Shown piece after piece: positions 48,336 to 57,322 of a stretch of DNA of 60,307 bases. How positions within the stretch are numbered: position 1 is the first letter of the stretch; the number at the start of each line of letters is the position of its first letter. The translations under genes and the position numbers were made by a program. The DNA is from Cyanobacteria bacterium REEB67 (GTDB lineage: Bacteria > Cyanobacteriota > Vampirovibrionia > Obscuribacterales > Obscuribacteraceae): assembly GCA_018971775.1 (NCBI GenBank), contig JAGXAB010000033.1, positions 1 through 60,307 on the forward strand, written 5' to 3'. A model generated the notes under the pieces. The model had not been told where the DNA came from and made no database searches. It worked only from the letters and a program-made list of their open reading frames with translations.

Positions 48336-49142
48336 CTATTGAGGGATGAGATCACGCCGATTGATAAATTTCAAATATTCGATAAATTCGGCGAGAAGCT
48401 CGGGCTTGGCTTTAAAATCGCCAACGCGTTTATAGAGTGTGTGCTGAATAGTCGGAGTTTGACCACCCTCAGAGACATTTTGATCGAGATGCCGGGAGAC
48501 GGCGAGGAAGCTGTTTTTCTTAAAATCGCGGGCGGTGACCGTATATTTTTGAGGGATGATCGCTACCACCAGACCACTATTTTTAGCGACACTGATGCAA
48601 TAGCCTTCCTTGACACGGCGGGCCTGATCGGCCGTCGGCTCTTGAGAAAGATTATCCACAGACAGCGGATATTCAATCAAATGATTGATTACCTCCTCGC
48701 GCTCTACATTGATCAGTGAAGGCACATCGAGGCGATCCCAGAAGTTTCCCTGGCGGTCGATTTCGGCACCGAAGGTCTGCGTCTTGGCACTCTTCTGCTC
48801 CTGTAGCTTGTTGCCGGCCAGATCGTAGACCTCGATCGTGGTGGCACGCCAGGTGCCGGCAAGACCAGGATTGAGGCGATACCAGATATGGCTGGACGTG
48901 GGCAAAAACTGATCCGACCAGCGCTGACCGAGCTTGATCAAGGGAAGCGTCTCCCGGCGCCAGTCTTCGAGGGCAGCCTCGCTGACACCACCCTGCAAAG
49001 TATCGGCATGGACTGGCAGAAGTGGCGGCGCCGATAGAATAACACCGAGAAAAATGGCAAAAAGCAGCAACTGGAGCCGGCGACGGTCAGGGCTTGCACC
49101 GACAAAGCGTAAAAGAGCGGATACGAAGCGGGTGATGGCCAT
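48336..49142 (-). CDS. Membrane-anchored or secreted protein of unknown function
   Basis: The product has about 268 residues. A basic N-terminus and one hydrophobic segment (LQLLLFAIFLGVILSAPPLL, ending in VHA-D) act as a signal anchor or cleavable signal. The rest is a soluble domain containing WSDQFLPTSSHIWYRLNPGL and a conserved-looking YCISVAKNSGLVVAIIPQKYTV strand pair; I do not recognise it. ATG 49142 was chosen because AGG lies six bases upstream and the start immediately follows the upstream stop (TGA-AA-ATG), giving coupling. An earlier in-frame ATG would overlap the upstream gene by 22 bases. It lies between an EF-hand-like protein and a muramidase. Confidence 0.6.
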   Translation of the reverse strand: MAITRFVSALLRFVGASPDRRRLQLLLFAIFLGVILSAPPLLPVHADTLQGGVSEAALEDWRRETLPLIKLGQRWSDQFLPTSSHIWYRLNPGLAGTWRATTIEVYDLAGNKLQEQKSAKTQTFGAEIDRQGNFWDRLDVPSLINVEREEVINHLIEYPLSVDNLSQEPTADQARRVKEGYCISVAKNSGLVVAIIPQKYTVTARDFKKNSFLAVSRHLDQNVSEGGQTPTIQHTLYKRVGDFKAKPELLAEFIEYLKFINRRDLIPQ

Positions 49143-49144
49143 TT

Positions 49145-49555
49145 TCAGCCTGCCATCCTGCGCCATTCTTGCAATTGCTCGATGGTCAAGGAGGAATGCT
49201 CGAGAAATTGCGCCAGCACCTGCACGTCCATATGACTGATCACAGTGTCGGGACCGGGCTCATCATCGACCAGGTTGCAAATGGTCTCAAAATAACGCTC
49301 CAGCACCTTGAGCATCAATTGCTCTTCGGCGGAAAAATTGAAAGGCATGGTCTCGGCCCGGCGGATTTCGCGCAGAGAGACACCGTCCCCGTTGAGATCG
49401 AGCTTGCCGAAATTTTTAACCAAGAGCTCGGCGAGCGTTTTGCCGTCCATAACGGTCGGCTTGGGCTCAGGCTCCGGCCGATTGCGCAAATCACCAAAAA
49501 GATCCTTGTAAGCACTGGCTGCTACCAGTCGTCGCCGGGCCGGAAGATCCGTCAT
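49145..49555 (-). CDS. Small protein with degenerate EF-hand-like motif
   Basis: This 136-residue protein has no signal peptide. Residues ~52-65 contain DLNGDGVSLREI, close to an EF-hand or dockerin calcium loop but one residue short of the canonical 12-residue spacing, so calcium binding is uncertain. The flanking segments are helical (KTLAELLVKNFGK before; SAEEQLMLKVLERYFETI after), consistent with a helix-loop-helix. The C-terminal part (MDVQVLAQFLEHSSLTIEQLQEW) is also helical. GGAG lies five bases before the ATG. The gene starts 42 bases after nadB ends and is coupled to the downstream membrane protein, so it may be read from the nad transcript. Confidence 0.6.
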   Translation of the reverse strand: MTDLPARRRLVAASAYKDLFGDLRNRPEPEPKPTVMDGKTLAELLVKNFGKLDLNGDGVSLREIRRAETMPFNFSAEEQLMLKVLERYFETICNLVDDEPGPDTVISHMDVQVLAQFLEHSSLTIEQLQEWRRMAG

Positions 49556-49597
49556 ATTTTCTCCAAAGTCGTGCCTTGTCCTGGGAAGACTGACTAA

Positions 49598-51142
49598 TTA
49601 TATGGCAGCGACACGATTATAGTGAACGGCAGTTTCCTGGAAGTCGTCACGCAGATGCGCGCCGCGAGATTCACGCCTTGACAAAGCGGCGGCGGCAATC
49701 AAACGACCGACCAAAAAGATATTGGCGGCGGTGAAATCGTGAGCAGCGGCGTTTTCTATCGACTGCAAGCGGCAATCCTTGTAGTCTAGAATGGCCGAAA
49801 GCCCAGAGGCGGAGCGCACCAGGCCGGCCTGGCGATACATTGCTCGCCGAAATGCCTCGAGCTGATCCGGTATCACCACAGCCGCAAGCTGCGGCAAAGC
49901 GGCAAAATCAACCATGCCTTCGGACAGCTGAACATCTTTGAGCAAATCGGCGAGCCTGAGAGCCATGACACCGGCTTCGAGAAGAGAATTGCTGGCCAGA
50001 CGATTAGCGCCGTGCAAGCCAGTGCAGGCGACCTCACCGATAGCATAGAGGCCGGTCAAAGACGTGCGTCCATCGACAGCGGCCTGCACTCCGCCCATCA
50101 TGTAGTGAGCGGCAGGCGCCACCGGCACCGGTGCTCGTAAAACGTCGATGCCATACTGAGCGCAGGATTTTACAATATTGGGAAAGCGCTCTTTGATTTT
50201 TTCAGCACCGATCGGGCGAAGGTCGAGAAAAACTTCGTTCAGCTCGTGCTCGCTCATTACCGTATGAATGGCCCTGGAAACGACATCCCTGGTAGCCAGT
50301 TCGCCATCTTCATGGAAGCGCTTAACAAAGCGCCGTCCCTTGTGATCGAGAAGAATAGCTCCGGCGCCTCGCACCGCTTCTGATATCAAAAAAGCAGGGG
50401 CGCCATCCAGACGAAGGGCGGTCGGATGAAATTGGACAAATTCCATGTCAGCAAGATTAGCACCGCCGCGATGGGCAAGCGCCACACCATCGCCGGTGGC
50501 AACGACGGGATTGGTCGTGCGGGCAAAAACCTGACCGAGACCACCGGTGGCGAGCACCGTATGAGCGGCCTGCCAGTGCTCGAGACCCGTTTCGCTCAAT
50601 AGCTCGGCACCATAGCAGCGCTTGTCGTCGCAGAGCAATCGCACCGCCTGGGTATTCTCCAGGATAGTGATATTTTTGCCGGCCTGCTGCGCCGAAATAA
50701 GTTTCGCCACCAGGGCCGATGTAATCGATCGGCCGGTCGTGTCCTTGCTGTGCAAAACGCGCGGCTGCCGGTGACCGCCTTCGAGGGCGAGATCGCGCAA
50801 GCCCTGAGGGTTGCGGTCGAAGGCGACGCCGAGGTGATCGAGGGCTTCGATCAATCGCCCACCGCTAAAAATTATCTCGGCGGCGGCACGGGGGTCGGTC
50901 AAACCGGCCCCGGATTTGAGAGTGTCTTCGTAGTGGATTTGCGGCGAATCAAAAGGGTTAGCCCCGGTGACCGCGGCCACACCGCCCTGGGCCCAGGAAC
51001 TATTAGAGTCGCTCAATCCAGCTTTGCAAACGAGCACAAGCGCCGCCTCCGAGTTCTCGAGCAGGCTCAGAGCCAGAAGTAAGCCGGCCAGACCGGAGCC
51101 CAGAATCAAAACATCGGTCTTTTTTATGCCCGTCGTTTTCAT
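49598..51142 (-). CDS. nadB: L-aspartate oxidase
   Basis: This 514-residue flavoenzyme of de novo NAD synthesis oxidises L-aspartate to iminoaspartate for NadA. It shows the Rossmann FAD site VLILGSGLAGLLLAL (12-26), SSWAQGGVAAV, HSKDTTGRSITSALV, FVQFHPTAL, the catalytic Arg-containing RFVKRFHEDGELATRDVV, APAAHYMMGGVQA, and GLHGANRLASNSLLEA. These are the hallmarks separating NadB from the related succinate dehydrogenase flavoprotein. It begins ten bases after the nadA stop; that stop (TAGGG) overlaps the ribosome-binding site, so the pair is coupled. Length is normal for the family. Confidence 0.96.
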   Translation of the reverse strand: MKTTGIKKTDVLILGSGLAGLLLALSLLENSEAALVLVCKAGLSDSNSSWAQGGVAAVTGANPFDSPQIHYEDTLKSGAGLTDPRAAAEIIFSGGRLIEALDHLGVAFDRNPQGLRDLALEGGHRQPRVLHSKDTTGRSITSALVAKLISAQQAGKNITILENTQAVRLLCDDKRCYGAELLSETGLEHWQAAHTVLATGGLGQVFARTTNPVVATGDGVALAHRGGANLADMEFVQFHPTALRLDGAPAFLISEAVRGAGAILLDHKGRRFVKRFHEDGELATRDVVSRAIHTVMSEHELNEVFLDLRPIGAEKIKERFPNIVKSCAQYGIDVLRAPVPVAPAAHYMMGGVQAAVDGRTSLTGLYAIGEVACTGLHGANRLASNSLLEAGVMALRLADLLKDVQLSEGMVDFAALPQLAAVVIPDQLEAFRRAMYRQAGLVRSASGLSAILDYKDCRLQSIENAAAHDFTAANIFLVGRLIAAAALSRRESRGAHLRDDFQETAVHYNRVAAI

Positions 51143-51152
51143 ATAAACAACC

Positions 51153-52121
51153 CTAAAAAATAGAAATCATGCGCTCGATGGCAAGACGTGCTTGAGAAGC
51201 CGTTTCCGCTGCAACGGTAACGTGGAAGACATCCTCTTTCAGAGCGCGATGCAATTTTTCGAGAGTGATCATTTTCATAAACTGGCAGCTCATCTCGGCA
51301 CTGATCGGCAAAAACTCTTTCTCCGGATTGGCCTTTTGCAGACGATGCAGGATGCCTATCTCAGTAGCAACGACGAATTTTTTGGCCGAGGAAGATGCGG
51401 CCAGATTGATCATGCCCTCAGTCGAGGCGACCTTGAGATTGTGAGACTGTTCGTTGCGGGCAACGCGATCGAGGTACGGGGTCAAACACCCACATTCCGG
51501 ATGGATGAGCAGTTCGGCATCGGGATGCTCGTGCATTTTTTTGTCGATCTCGCGCGGATGAACGGCGGCATGCACATGGCATTCGCCCATCCAGATGTGC
51601 ATGTTTTTACGGCCGGTCATTTTTTGCACCCAGGAGCCGAGAAACTGATCGGGCAGGAAGAGAATTTCGCGATCTTCCGGGATCGATTGCACGATCTTCA
51701 AAGCGTTGCCGGAAGTGCAGCAATAGTCGGACTCAGCCTTGATCTCGGCGCTGGTGTTGACATAGGAGACAACGACCGCATCAGGGTGCTCGGCCTTCCA
51801 GGCAATTAACTGAGCTAGATCGATGGATGCGGCAAGCGAACAGCCCGCTTCCAGATCAGGTATGAGGACGCGCTTTTCGGGGCAAAGAATGGCCGCCGTC
51901 TCAGCCATGAAATGCACTCCACAAAAAACAATCGTTTGGGCATCGGTCTTCGCCGCTTGCTGAGAAAGTCCAAGCGAATCGCCAACAAAGTCGGCGATAT
52001 CTTGAATAATCGGAATTTGATAGTTGTGGGCGAGAATGACGGCATGGCGCTTTTCGGCCATCTCTCTGATTTCATCGATCAGCAATTGGGATTGCTTGTC
52101 CGCGGTAGCGAGAGTGAGCAT
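51153..52121 (-). CDS. nadA: Quinolinate synthase
   Basis: This [4Fe-4S] enzyme condenses iminoaspartate with dihydroxyacetone phosphate to quinolinate. It shows VILAHNYQIPIIQDIADFVGDSL, the first cluster Cys in FCGVHFMAETAAIL, LIPDLEAGCSLA, SYVNTSAEIKAESDYCCTSGNA (second cluster Cys), GECHVHAAVHP and the third cluster Cys in HPECGC. The ATG at 52121 gives 322 residues, the normal length. The frame continues upstream 55 codons to 52286, but that part is made of the intergenic DNA repeats and would be atypical. The ribosome-binding site is weak (GGGG about 14 bases upstream). The likely control is by the divergent nrtR product. Confidence 0.95.
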   Translation of the reverse strand: MLTLATADKQSQLLIDEIREMAEKRHAVILAHNYQIPIIQDIADFVGDSLGLSQQAAKTDAQTIVFCGVHFMAETAAILCPEKRVLIPDLEAGCSLAASIDLAQLIAWKAEHPDAVVVSYVNTSAEIKAESDYCCTSGNALKIVQSIPEDREILFLPDQFLGSWVQKMTGRKNMHIWMGECHVHAAVHPREIDKKMHEHPDAELLIHPECGCLTPYLDRVARNEQSHNLKVASTEGMINLAASSSAKKFVVATEIGILHRLQKANPEKEFLPISAEMSCQFMKMITLEKLHRALKEDVFHVTVAAETASQARLAIERMISIF

Positions 52122-52631
52122 GTCATTAATTTCAACCCCGTAGATTTTAAAAACGGCCCGGTCAGTGAGCCTATTGTTATAACGCTGATCGTAATGACGC
52201 TGATCGTACTGCAAAAAAGCAAGCGTACACTTTACGTTATAGCACGAGCGGATTGACAATCCCGGGCCGACCACCTTAATTTTCATTTTCAGGCCAAGAA
52301 GTAGGCGCCATCGTAGCCAGCGGCCATCTTCGGATACGCGGATAAAAAGCTGTAGACCGTTGTCTAGACGACTTTATACAAAGGTTAAAACTGTAAAGGA
52401 GACGGTAACCGATTGTAAAACGACTGATATCGTTTGCAAAAACATCAAAGAAAACGCACATGCCTTGACGACCTGGCAAGGTCAGACTTTAGATAAAGGG
52501 CCATTAAACCGGGCTTACTAAAATACGGGCTAACAGCGGCAGCGATAATCGTCTACAATACGGTTACTTGACGGCGTGCTCCCGCCGTAAGCGCCGCCCC
52601 GCCACCGAAGCAAGACGAAAAAGCCGGAAAG
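52122..52631. promoter_or_regulatory. nadA-nrtR divergent control region with repeated CTGAT-centred elements
   Basis: This 510-base region has no supported gene. It contains two direct copies of ACGCTGATCGTA (52182-52193 and 52197-52208, 15-base period). Each has ACG/CGT ends around CTGAT, and the first overlaps the palindrome GTTATAAC (52176-52183). Further right are GTTGTCTAGACGAC (52359-52372, one mismatch) and the inverted repeat AAACGA-N6-TCGTTT (52418-52435), whose centre again reads CTGAT. The first two copies lie 61-87 bases before the nadA start. A role as binding sites for the divergent NUDIX-type regulator is inferred from position. A TTGACG at 52465-52470 could serve nrtR, but the -10 is poor. 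Confidence 0.45.
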
Positions 52632-53309
52632 ATGCCAGCCGAAGCGATCAAAGTAACCGTAGATACCGTGGCCATGGCCGTCCAGCAGGGACAGCTTGAA
52701 ATCCTTTTGATTAAAAGGAAGCACGACCCCTTCAAAAATCTCTGGGCCCTGCCTGGCGGTTTCCTCGAAGACGACGACAGTACAGTCGAAATCGCCGCCG
52801 CCCGGGAGCTACTGGAAGAAACAAATGTCGGCGACGTCTATCTCGAGCAGCTTTTTACCTTTGGCGATCGTGAGCGCGATCCGCGCGGCCGCGTCGTTAC
52901 GGTCTCGTATCTAGCCCTTCTGCGTCAAGACGATCTCGAACTGCGCGCCAGTACGGACGCCAGTGGCGTCGCCTGGTGGCCGGTGCTCGACCTGCCCAAA
53001 CTGGCCTTCGACCATCGTCGCATCGTTGAATACGCTCACCAGAGGCTGAAATACAAAATCGAGTATTCGGCGGCGGCCTTCAGCCTCCTGCCGCCAAAAT
53101 TTACCCTGCGCGATCTGCAATCGGTCTACGAAGCAGTGCTCGGCCGCTCGGTCGACAACCGCAATTTTCGCAAGCGCTTTTTAAAGTCCGGAGTTTTGCA
53201 GGAGCTCGCCGAAACTTCCCAGGAAGGCTCCTATCGCCCAGCCAGACTTTATAGCTTTGTCGAACAGGAATTTGAACAATTACCCGACCGGCCAGTTTTT
53301 GTTTTTTAG
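52632..53309 (+). CDS. nrtR: NrtR-type NUDIX transcriptional regulator of NAD metabolism
   Basis: The product has 225 residues. The N-terminal NUDIX-fold domain (~5-145) has PGGFLEDDD ... AAARELLEETNV, a NUDIX box in which the conserved Gly of EExG is Asn and one Glu is Asp. This is typical of NrtR members that sense ADP-ribose-like ligands and do not hydrolyse well. The C-terminal winged-helix domain carries the family signature FTLRDLQSVYEAVLG ... DNRNFRKRFLKSGVL ... RPARLYSF. NrtR represses NAD synthesis or salvage genes and is released by ADP-ribose; here the adjacent divergent target would be nadA-nadB. The ATG is preceded closely by GGAAAG. A terminator follows. Confidence 0.88.
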   Translation: MPAEAIKVTVDTVAMAVQQGQLEILLIKRKHDPFKNLWALPGGFLEDDDSTVEIAAARELLEETNVGDVYLEQLFTFGDRERDPRGRVVTVSYLALLRQDDLELRASTDASGVAWWPVLDLPKLAFDHRRIVEYAHQRLKYKIEYSAAAFSLLPPKFTLRDLQSVYEAVLGRSVDNRNFRKRFLKSGVLQELAETSQEGSYRPARLYSFVEQEFEQLPDRPVFVF

Positions 53310-53330
53310 GCCAATTTTCCCGCTGGGCGC

Positions 53331-53357
53331 GGCCCGAGATTGACTCTCGGGGCTTTT
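53331..53357 (+). terminator. Rho-independent terminator after nrtR
   Basis: CCCGAGA-TTGAC-TCTCGGG forms a perfect 7-bp stem with a five-base loop, extended by GC across a one-base bulge. It is followed by TTTT. It lies 22 bases after the nrtR stop and before the next gene on the same strand, separating the two transcripts. Confidence 0.7.
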
Positions 53358-53404
53358 GGGCATAGTGCTCATATTAAATAGGCCGATAATTAAAGGAACC
53401 ACTC

Positions 53405-55258
53405 TTGCCCGACTCGGACAATCCAATCAAGGATCACCTGCCCGAGGCGATCAAGCCACATCCTGCGCTGCAGCAGAGTTATCTAGACGCGGCCGTCCAT
53501 GCCGTAATCGACCCGGTCGTCAACAAGATTGCGCCGACCGCTTCAGCAAAAGCAGTGGAAGATGAAATCGGCTCCTATTCCAAATCATTTATCAAAATGG
53601 CACCGCTCTTCATGAAAGGCGAGCTCGCCGTCGGTGGTCTCGCCCTCGCTTACGTAGCCGACCAGGCGAAGATAGGCGATTCGCTCTCAAACCAGTTAAC
53701 CGATGCAGGCCTTGGTCTGGGTAAGGCAGTGGCGCTCAAAGGCAGCTTCGCCATGATGGAAAGCCGCAATCTATCGCCGACAATGACCGGTGTCGGGCTC
53801 GGAATAGTGCAGCGCACGTCCGAAACTGCATTGACTCGCGAAAATTATCTCGATGCAAAAGGCCATGTAAGCTACGCCGACGGCCTGGCCAAAACGATGC
53901 GCACGGCATTTAACCCGGCATCAGTAGCGGTTGACGCTGCCAGTTTCGGGGCAGCCGACGTCCTCTGGGGACGAGCATACATGCGCAGTCGTGGCGATAT
54001 CCGCTTCGATACGATTTTGAAAAATACTCTCGCCGGCGGCACTATGGGTTTCACCTCCGGTGCCGGCAACGAACTGGCCAGACAATGGCAGCAGGGAGAT
54101 GGTCAGTACAGCCTCTCAGCGGTACTCGGCCGCGGCCTGGCCGGCGGCGCGCTCGGCACTGCCGCCGGACGTCTTGGCGGCATGCAGTCCGAACGCTCGC
54201 TGCGTCTCGACATAAAAGATGCACCGGGCGCCATTAATGAAGCGCGCAATACGCCTTTCCAGCGCGGCGAAATAGTCGACGCCAACCAGGCTGCCTTGCG
54301 AGACGGGCCAATCACACTTACGGCCCGCTACGATCACCTGATGACGCCGACCTATCGAGCTTCGATCGATCTCGGCAATAACAACTGGCAAAATGTTCTC
54401 TTCAGGCCCAATGACGGCAGTGAAGCCTTCGCGCGCCGCATGCAGACCGAGCTTGTCGGCTACGGCATGGGCAGTAAGCTCAAGTCGGCAAATTCGGTGC
54501 CGGTGTCAGTAGCACGATCGGTTGAAATCGATGGGCGCGTCGTCGACGGCTATGTACAGGAAATGAGAGGTAAAGCGCTTCTCGATGACTTGCATCCGGG
54601 TGGTGCCGCCACATTTTTCCGCTCGCCACCAAAGGAGATGCTGGCAAAAGTAGCGGCCGATCCCAACTTCATAAGCAGCTATCAAGAAGCCTGGACGCAG
54701 CGTTTGATTCTCGGCGAATGGGACAATCATTCGCTCAATTTTCTTACCGATCGCAGCCGACTATCTGCGCCAGAAGCGCCGGCAATCAATGAACCGACCG
54801 AGGCAGGCGGCTTCACCCATAGCGACACTTTCGACCGGGCATCCGACCACCAAACAGTGAACGTACTCAATATCGACCTCGGCGACGCTCTCAGACCGGC
54901 AAACTCAAAGGCCGATCTGATACCACGTCCGGGATTGCGCCGCGGCTATGAAAATACATCTCAGTATTTTTACCAGATCGCAGCCTCAAAACCGCTGTCT
55001 GAGCAGACGGTAACTAACATCCGCGAATTCGTGCGTCAATACGATACCCCGAGCGGGCATCAAGAATTACAGGCACTGGGGATGACACCACAGCAAACGG
55101 TCGGAGCAATGGGCCGAGCGCGCTGGCTGGCCGAACAAGGGCGATTGCCGAAGCACGACGCGGAGCCGACCGCCTATTCGCTGGCGGCGCGTATTTACAA
55201 AATCGTGCGCGGTCGCAGCACCGTCATCGACCTCTCCTTGCGAAGCATCGAACAATAA
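53405..55258 (+). CDS. Unknown protein with cryptic atypical-kinase-like C-terminal half
   Basis: The product has 617 residues and no clear family match. Residues ~60-260 are Gly/Ala-rich with several moderately hydrophobic, glycine-zipper-like segments (GELAVGGLALAYVAD; GRGLAGGALGTAAGRLGG), suggesting membrane contact or packing. The second half has motifs in the order expected of PI3/PI4-kinase-, HipA- or Fam20-like kinases: WQNVLFRP (R334 where Lys is usual), E349 on the next helix, hinge-like GYVQEMRGKALLDDL, catalytic-loop-like GEWDNHSLNF (D440, H442, N445) and metal-site-like NIDLGDAL (D491). Kinase activity is only an inference. The start is TTG, supported by AAAGGA seven bases upstream; no other nearby start exists. 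It stands as a single gene between two terminator/promoter-like spacers. Confidence 0.6.
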   Translation: MPDSDNPIKDHLPEAIKPHPALQQSYLDAAVHAVIDPVVNKIAPTASAKAVEDEIGSYSKSFIKMAPLFMKGELAVGGLALAYVADQAKIGDSLSNQLTDAGLGLGKAVALKGSFAMMESRNLSPTMTGVGLGIVQRTSETALTRENYLDAKGHVSYADGLAKTMRTAFNPASVAVDAASFGAADVLWGRAYMRSRGDIRFDTILKNTLAGGTMGFTSGAGNELARQWQQGDGQYSLSAVLGRGLAGGALGTAAGRLGGMQSERSLRLDIKDAPGAINEARNTPFQRGEIVDANQAALRDGPITLTARYDHLMTPTYRASIDLGNNNWQNVLFRPNDGSEAFARRMQTELVGYGMGSKLKSANSVPVSVARSVEIDGRVVDGYVQEMRGKALLDDLHPGGAATFFRSPPKEMLAKVAADPNFISSYQEAWTQRLILGEWDNHSLNFLTDRSRLSAPEAPAINEPTEAGGFTHSDTFDRASDHQTVNVLNIDLGDALRPANSKADLIPRPGLRRGYENTSQYFYQIAASKPLSEQTVTNIREFVRQYDTPSGHQELQALGMTPQQTVGAMGRARWLAEQGRLPKHDAEPTAYSLAARIYKIVRGRSTVIDLSLRSIEQ

Positions 55259-55327
55259 GTCCCGAGGAAGTCGCTTTACAAGCTTTTTTGAAAAAGAAAT
55301 GTAAGCAAGAAGCGGCGCCACGGGCAT

Positions 55328-55356
55328 TTCACCCACTTTCAGGTTTACAGTATAAT
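55328..55356 (+). promoter_or_regulatory. Sigma70-type promoter of glnS
   Basis: TTCACC (55328-55333) and a perfect TATAAT (55351-55356) are separated by exactly 17 bases, with the predicted start about seven bases later and a ~70-base leader before the glnS GTG. This is the best promoter match noted in the window. Confidence 0.6.
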
Positions 55357-55433
55357 AGCGACTCTCCCAGTCTGCCTTGGCCCATCTGACTTAAGCCCGA
55401 GTTAACCTCACCTCCCTTTTATAGGAAAGACCA

Positions 55434-57170
55434 GTGACTGCTCCCGTACCAGCTCCCGCTCCCGCACCGGCCAAAGCCGGAGATTTCATCCGCGACATCA
55501 TCAATGACGATTTGCAAGCGGGGCGCTGCACAAAAGTAATCACGCGCTTTCCTCCAGAGCCGAACGGCTTCCTCCATATCGGCCACGCCAAATCGATCTG
55601 CTTAAATTTTGGTCTCGCTCTGGAATACCGCGAGCGCCTGCCGGAAAGCGGCACGCGCTGTCACCTGCGCTTTGACGATACCGATCCGGCCAAAGAAGAC
55701 ACTCTTTTTGAAGACGGCATCCAGGAAGATGTGCGCTGGTTGGGCTTCGATTGGGACGGTCTCTATCACGCCAGCGATTATTTCGAGAAATTGTACGAAT
55801 ATGCCGAACATCTGATCACGGCAGGCAAAGCCTTCGTCTGCAGCTTGAGCGACGCTGAAATCAAAGCTCATCGCGGCGATGTAAAAACGCCCGGTAAGAA
55901 TAGCCCCTACCGTGATCGTAGCGTCGAGGAAAATCTCGACCTGTTCAGACGTATGCGCAAAGGCGAATTCAAAGACGGCGAGCATGTTTTGCGCGCCAAG
56001 ATCGACATGGCCAATGCCAATATGAAAATGCGTGACCCGATGCTCTATCGCATCCGCCACACCGCGCACCATATGACGGGCAGTACCTGGTGCATCTATC
56101 CGATGTACGACTACGCCCATCCTATCTCGGACGCCATTGAAGGCATCACCCACAGTATCTGCACACTAGAATTCGAAAACAATCGCGAGCTGTACGACTG
56201 GGCTATAGACAATCTGATCGATTATGCGAAATTTCCATCGCGCCCGCATCAGTATGAATTTGCCAGGCTCAGCCTCAATTACACCGTACTTAGCAAACGC
56301 CGCTTGCAGGAACTCGTCGAAGGCAAGCACGTCAGTGGTTGGGACGATCCGAGACTACCTACGATTGCCGGTCTGCGCAGACGCGGTTATACCCCCGAGA
56401 GCATCCGTGCCTTTTGCGCTACCGTAGGCGTTTCCAAGGCAAACAGCACGGTCGACATGGCCCAACTCGAATTTTGCATCCGCGATGACCTCAATCAAAA
56501 GGCACCGCGGGTACTGGCAGTACTCAAGCCGCTGAAAGTGATCATCGAAAATTATCCGGACGATAAAGTGGAAGAGCTCGACGCTTCATACTGGCCCCAC
56601 GACGTGCCCAAAGAAGGCTCGCGCCAGATTCCTTTTTGCAAAGAGATCTACATCGAGCAAGACGACTTTATGCTCGAGCCGCCCAAAGACTACTTCCGCC
56701 TCGCGCCCGGCAAGGAAGTACGCCTGCGCTACGGCCATCTGATCACCTGCAAAGACGTGATCAAGGACGATGCCGGTAATGTCACCGCCGTCGTCTGCAC
56801 CTACGATACCGAGGTCAAACCGGGAGACAATCCGGTCGGCCGCAAAGTCAAAGGCACCATCCACTGGGTGAGCGCCAGACACGCCGTCGACGCCGAAGTG
56901 CGCCTCTATGATCGCCTGCTCTCGGAAGAATCTCCGCCGACCGGTAAAGACAGCGAATTTCTCAATGTCGTCAACCAAGATGCTTTGAAAGTGCTGACCG
57001 GCTGCAAATTGGAACGCAGCCTCGGCGAAGCCAAAGCCGGGGATCGCTTCCAGTTCGAGCGCCAGGGCTATTTCATCGCCGACGAAAAAGATTGCAAACC
57101 CGGTCAAACACCAGTTTTTAATCGCATCGTCACGCTCAAAGACTCCTGGGCCAGATCGCAGAAGAAATAA
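55434..57170 (+). CDS. glnS: Glutaminyl-tRNA synthetase
   Basis: This 578-residue class I synthetase charges tRNA-Gln directly with glutamine. It has the HIGH motif in [16 protein letters not shown] (39-54), [52 protein letters not shown] split across ~216-247, the KMSKS-equivalent VLSKRRL (~285-291) and [18 protein letters not shown]. The two C-terminal anticodon-binding beta barrels follow ([32 protein letters not shown]). A short Pro/Ala-rich extension (residues 3-14) precedes the catalytic domain and is unusual. The start is GTG at 55434 with AGGAAAGA close upstream. GlnRS rather than GluRS is indicated by the [10 protein letters not shown] and barrel sequences. Many cyanobacterial relatives use the amidotransferase route instead. 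Confidence 0.96.
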   Translation: MTAPVPAPAPAPAKAGDFIRDIINDDLQAGRCTKVITRFPPEPNGFLHIGHAKSICLNFGLALEYRERLPESGTRCHLRFDDTDPAKEDTLFEDGIQEDVRWLGFDWDGLYHASDYFEKLYEYAEHLITAGKAFVCSLSDAEIKAHRGDVKTPGKNSPYRDRSVEENLDLFRRMRKGEFKDGEHVLRAKIDMANANMKMRDPMLYRIRHTAHHMTGSTWCIYPMYDYAHPISDAIEGITHSICTLEFENNRELYDWAIDNLIDYAKFPSRPHQYEFARLSLNYTVLSKRRLQELVEGKHVSGWDDPRLPTIAGLRRRGYTPESIRAFCATVGVSKANSTVDMAQLEFCIRDDLNQKAPRVLAVLKPLKVIIENYPDDKVEELDASYWPHDVPKEGSRQIPFCKEIYIEQDDFMLEPPKDYFRLAPGKEVRLRYGHLITCKDVIKDDAGNVTAVVCTYDTEVKPGDNPVGRKVKGTIHWVSARHAVDAEVRLYDRLLSEESPPTGKDSEFLNVVNQDALKVLTGCKLERSLGEAKAGDRFQFERQGYFIADEKDCKPGQTPVFNRIVTLKDSWARSQKK

Positions 57171-57322
57171 TCAGCAAGGCACTGACATATTTCAAGCAGG
57201 CAAGGACATAGCAGCAAAACCGCAGAAGCCGCGTCAATATTAAAAGTCCACTATTCGGGAACATTAACCATTTCGGACGGTCGGCCACCAATGGGTGACA
57301 CGACTATTATAAGGGTTGGGAA

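Noticed and set aside
52122..52286. 55-codon N-terminal extension of NadA
   Set aside because: It is encoded by the intergenic repeats (YDQRHYDQR-type) and exceeds normal NadA length; ATG 52121 is preferred.
52276..52479. 67-codon minus-strand frame in the nad control region
   Set aside because: No ribosome-binding site or domain, and it lies over the repeat-rich regulatory region.
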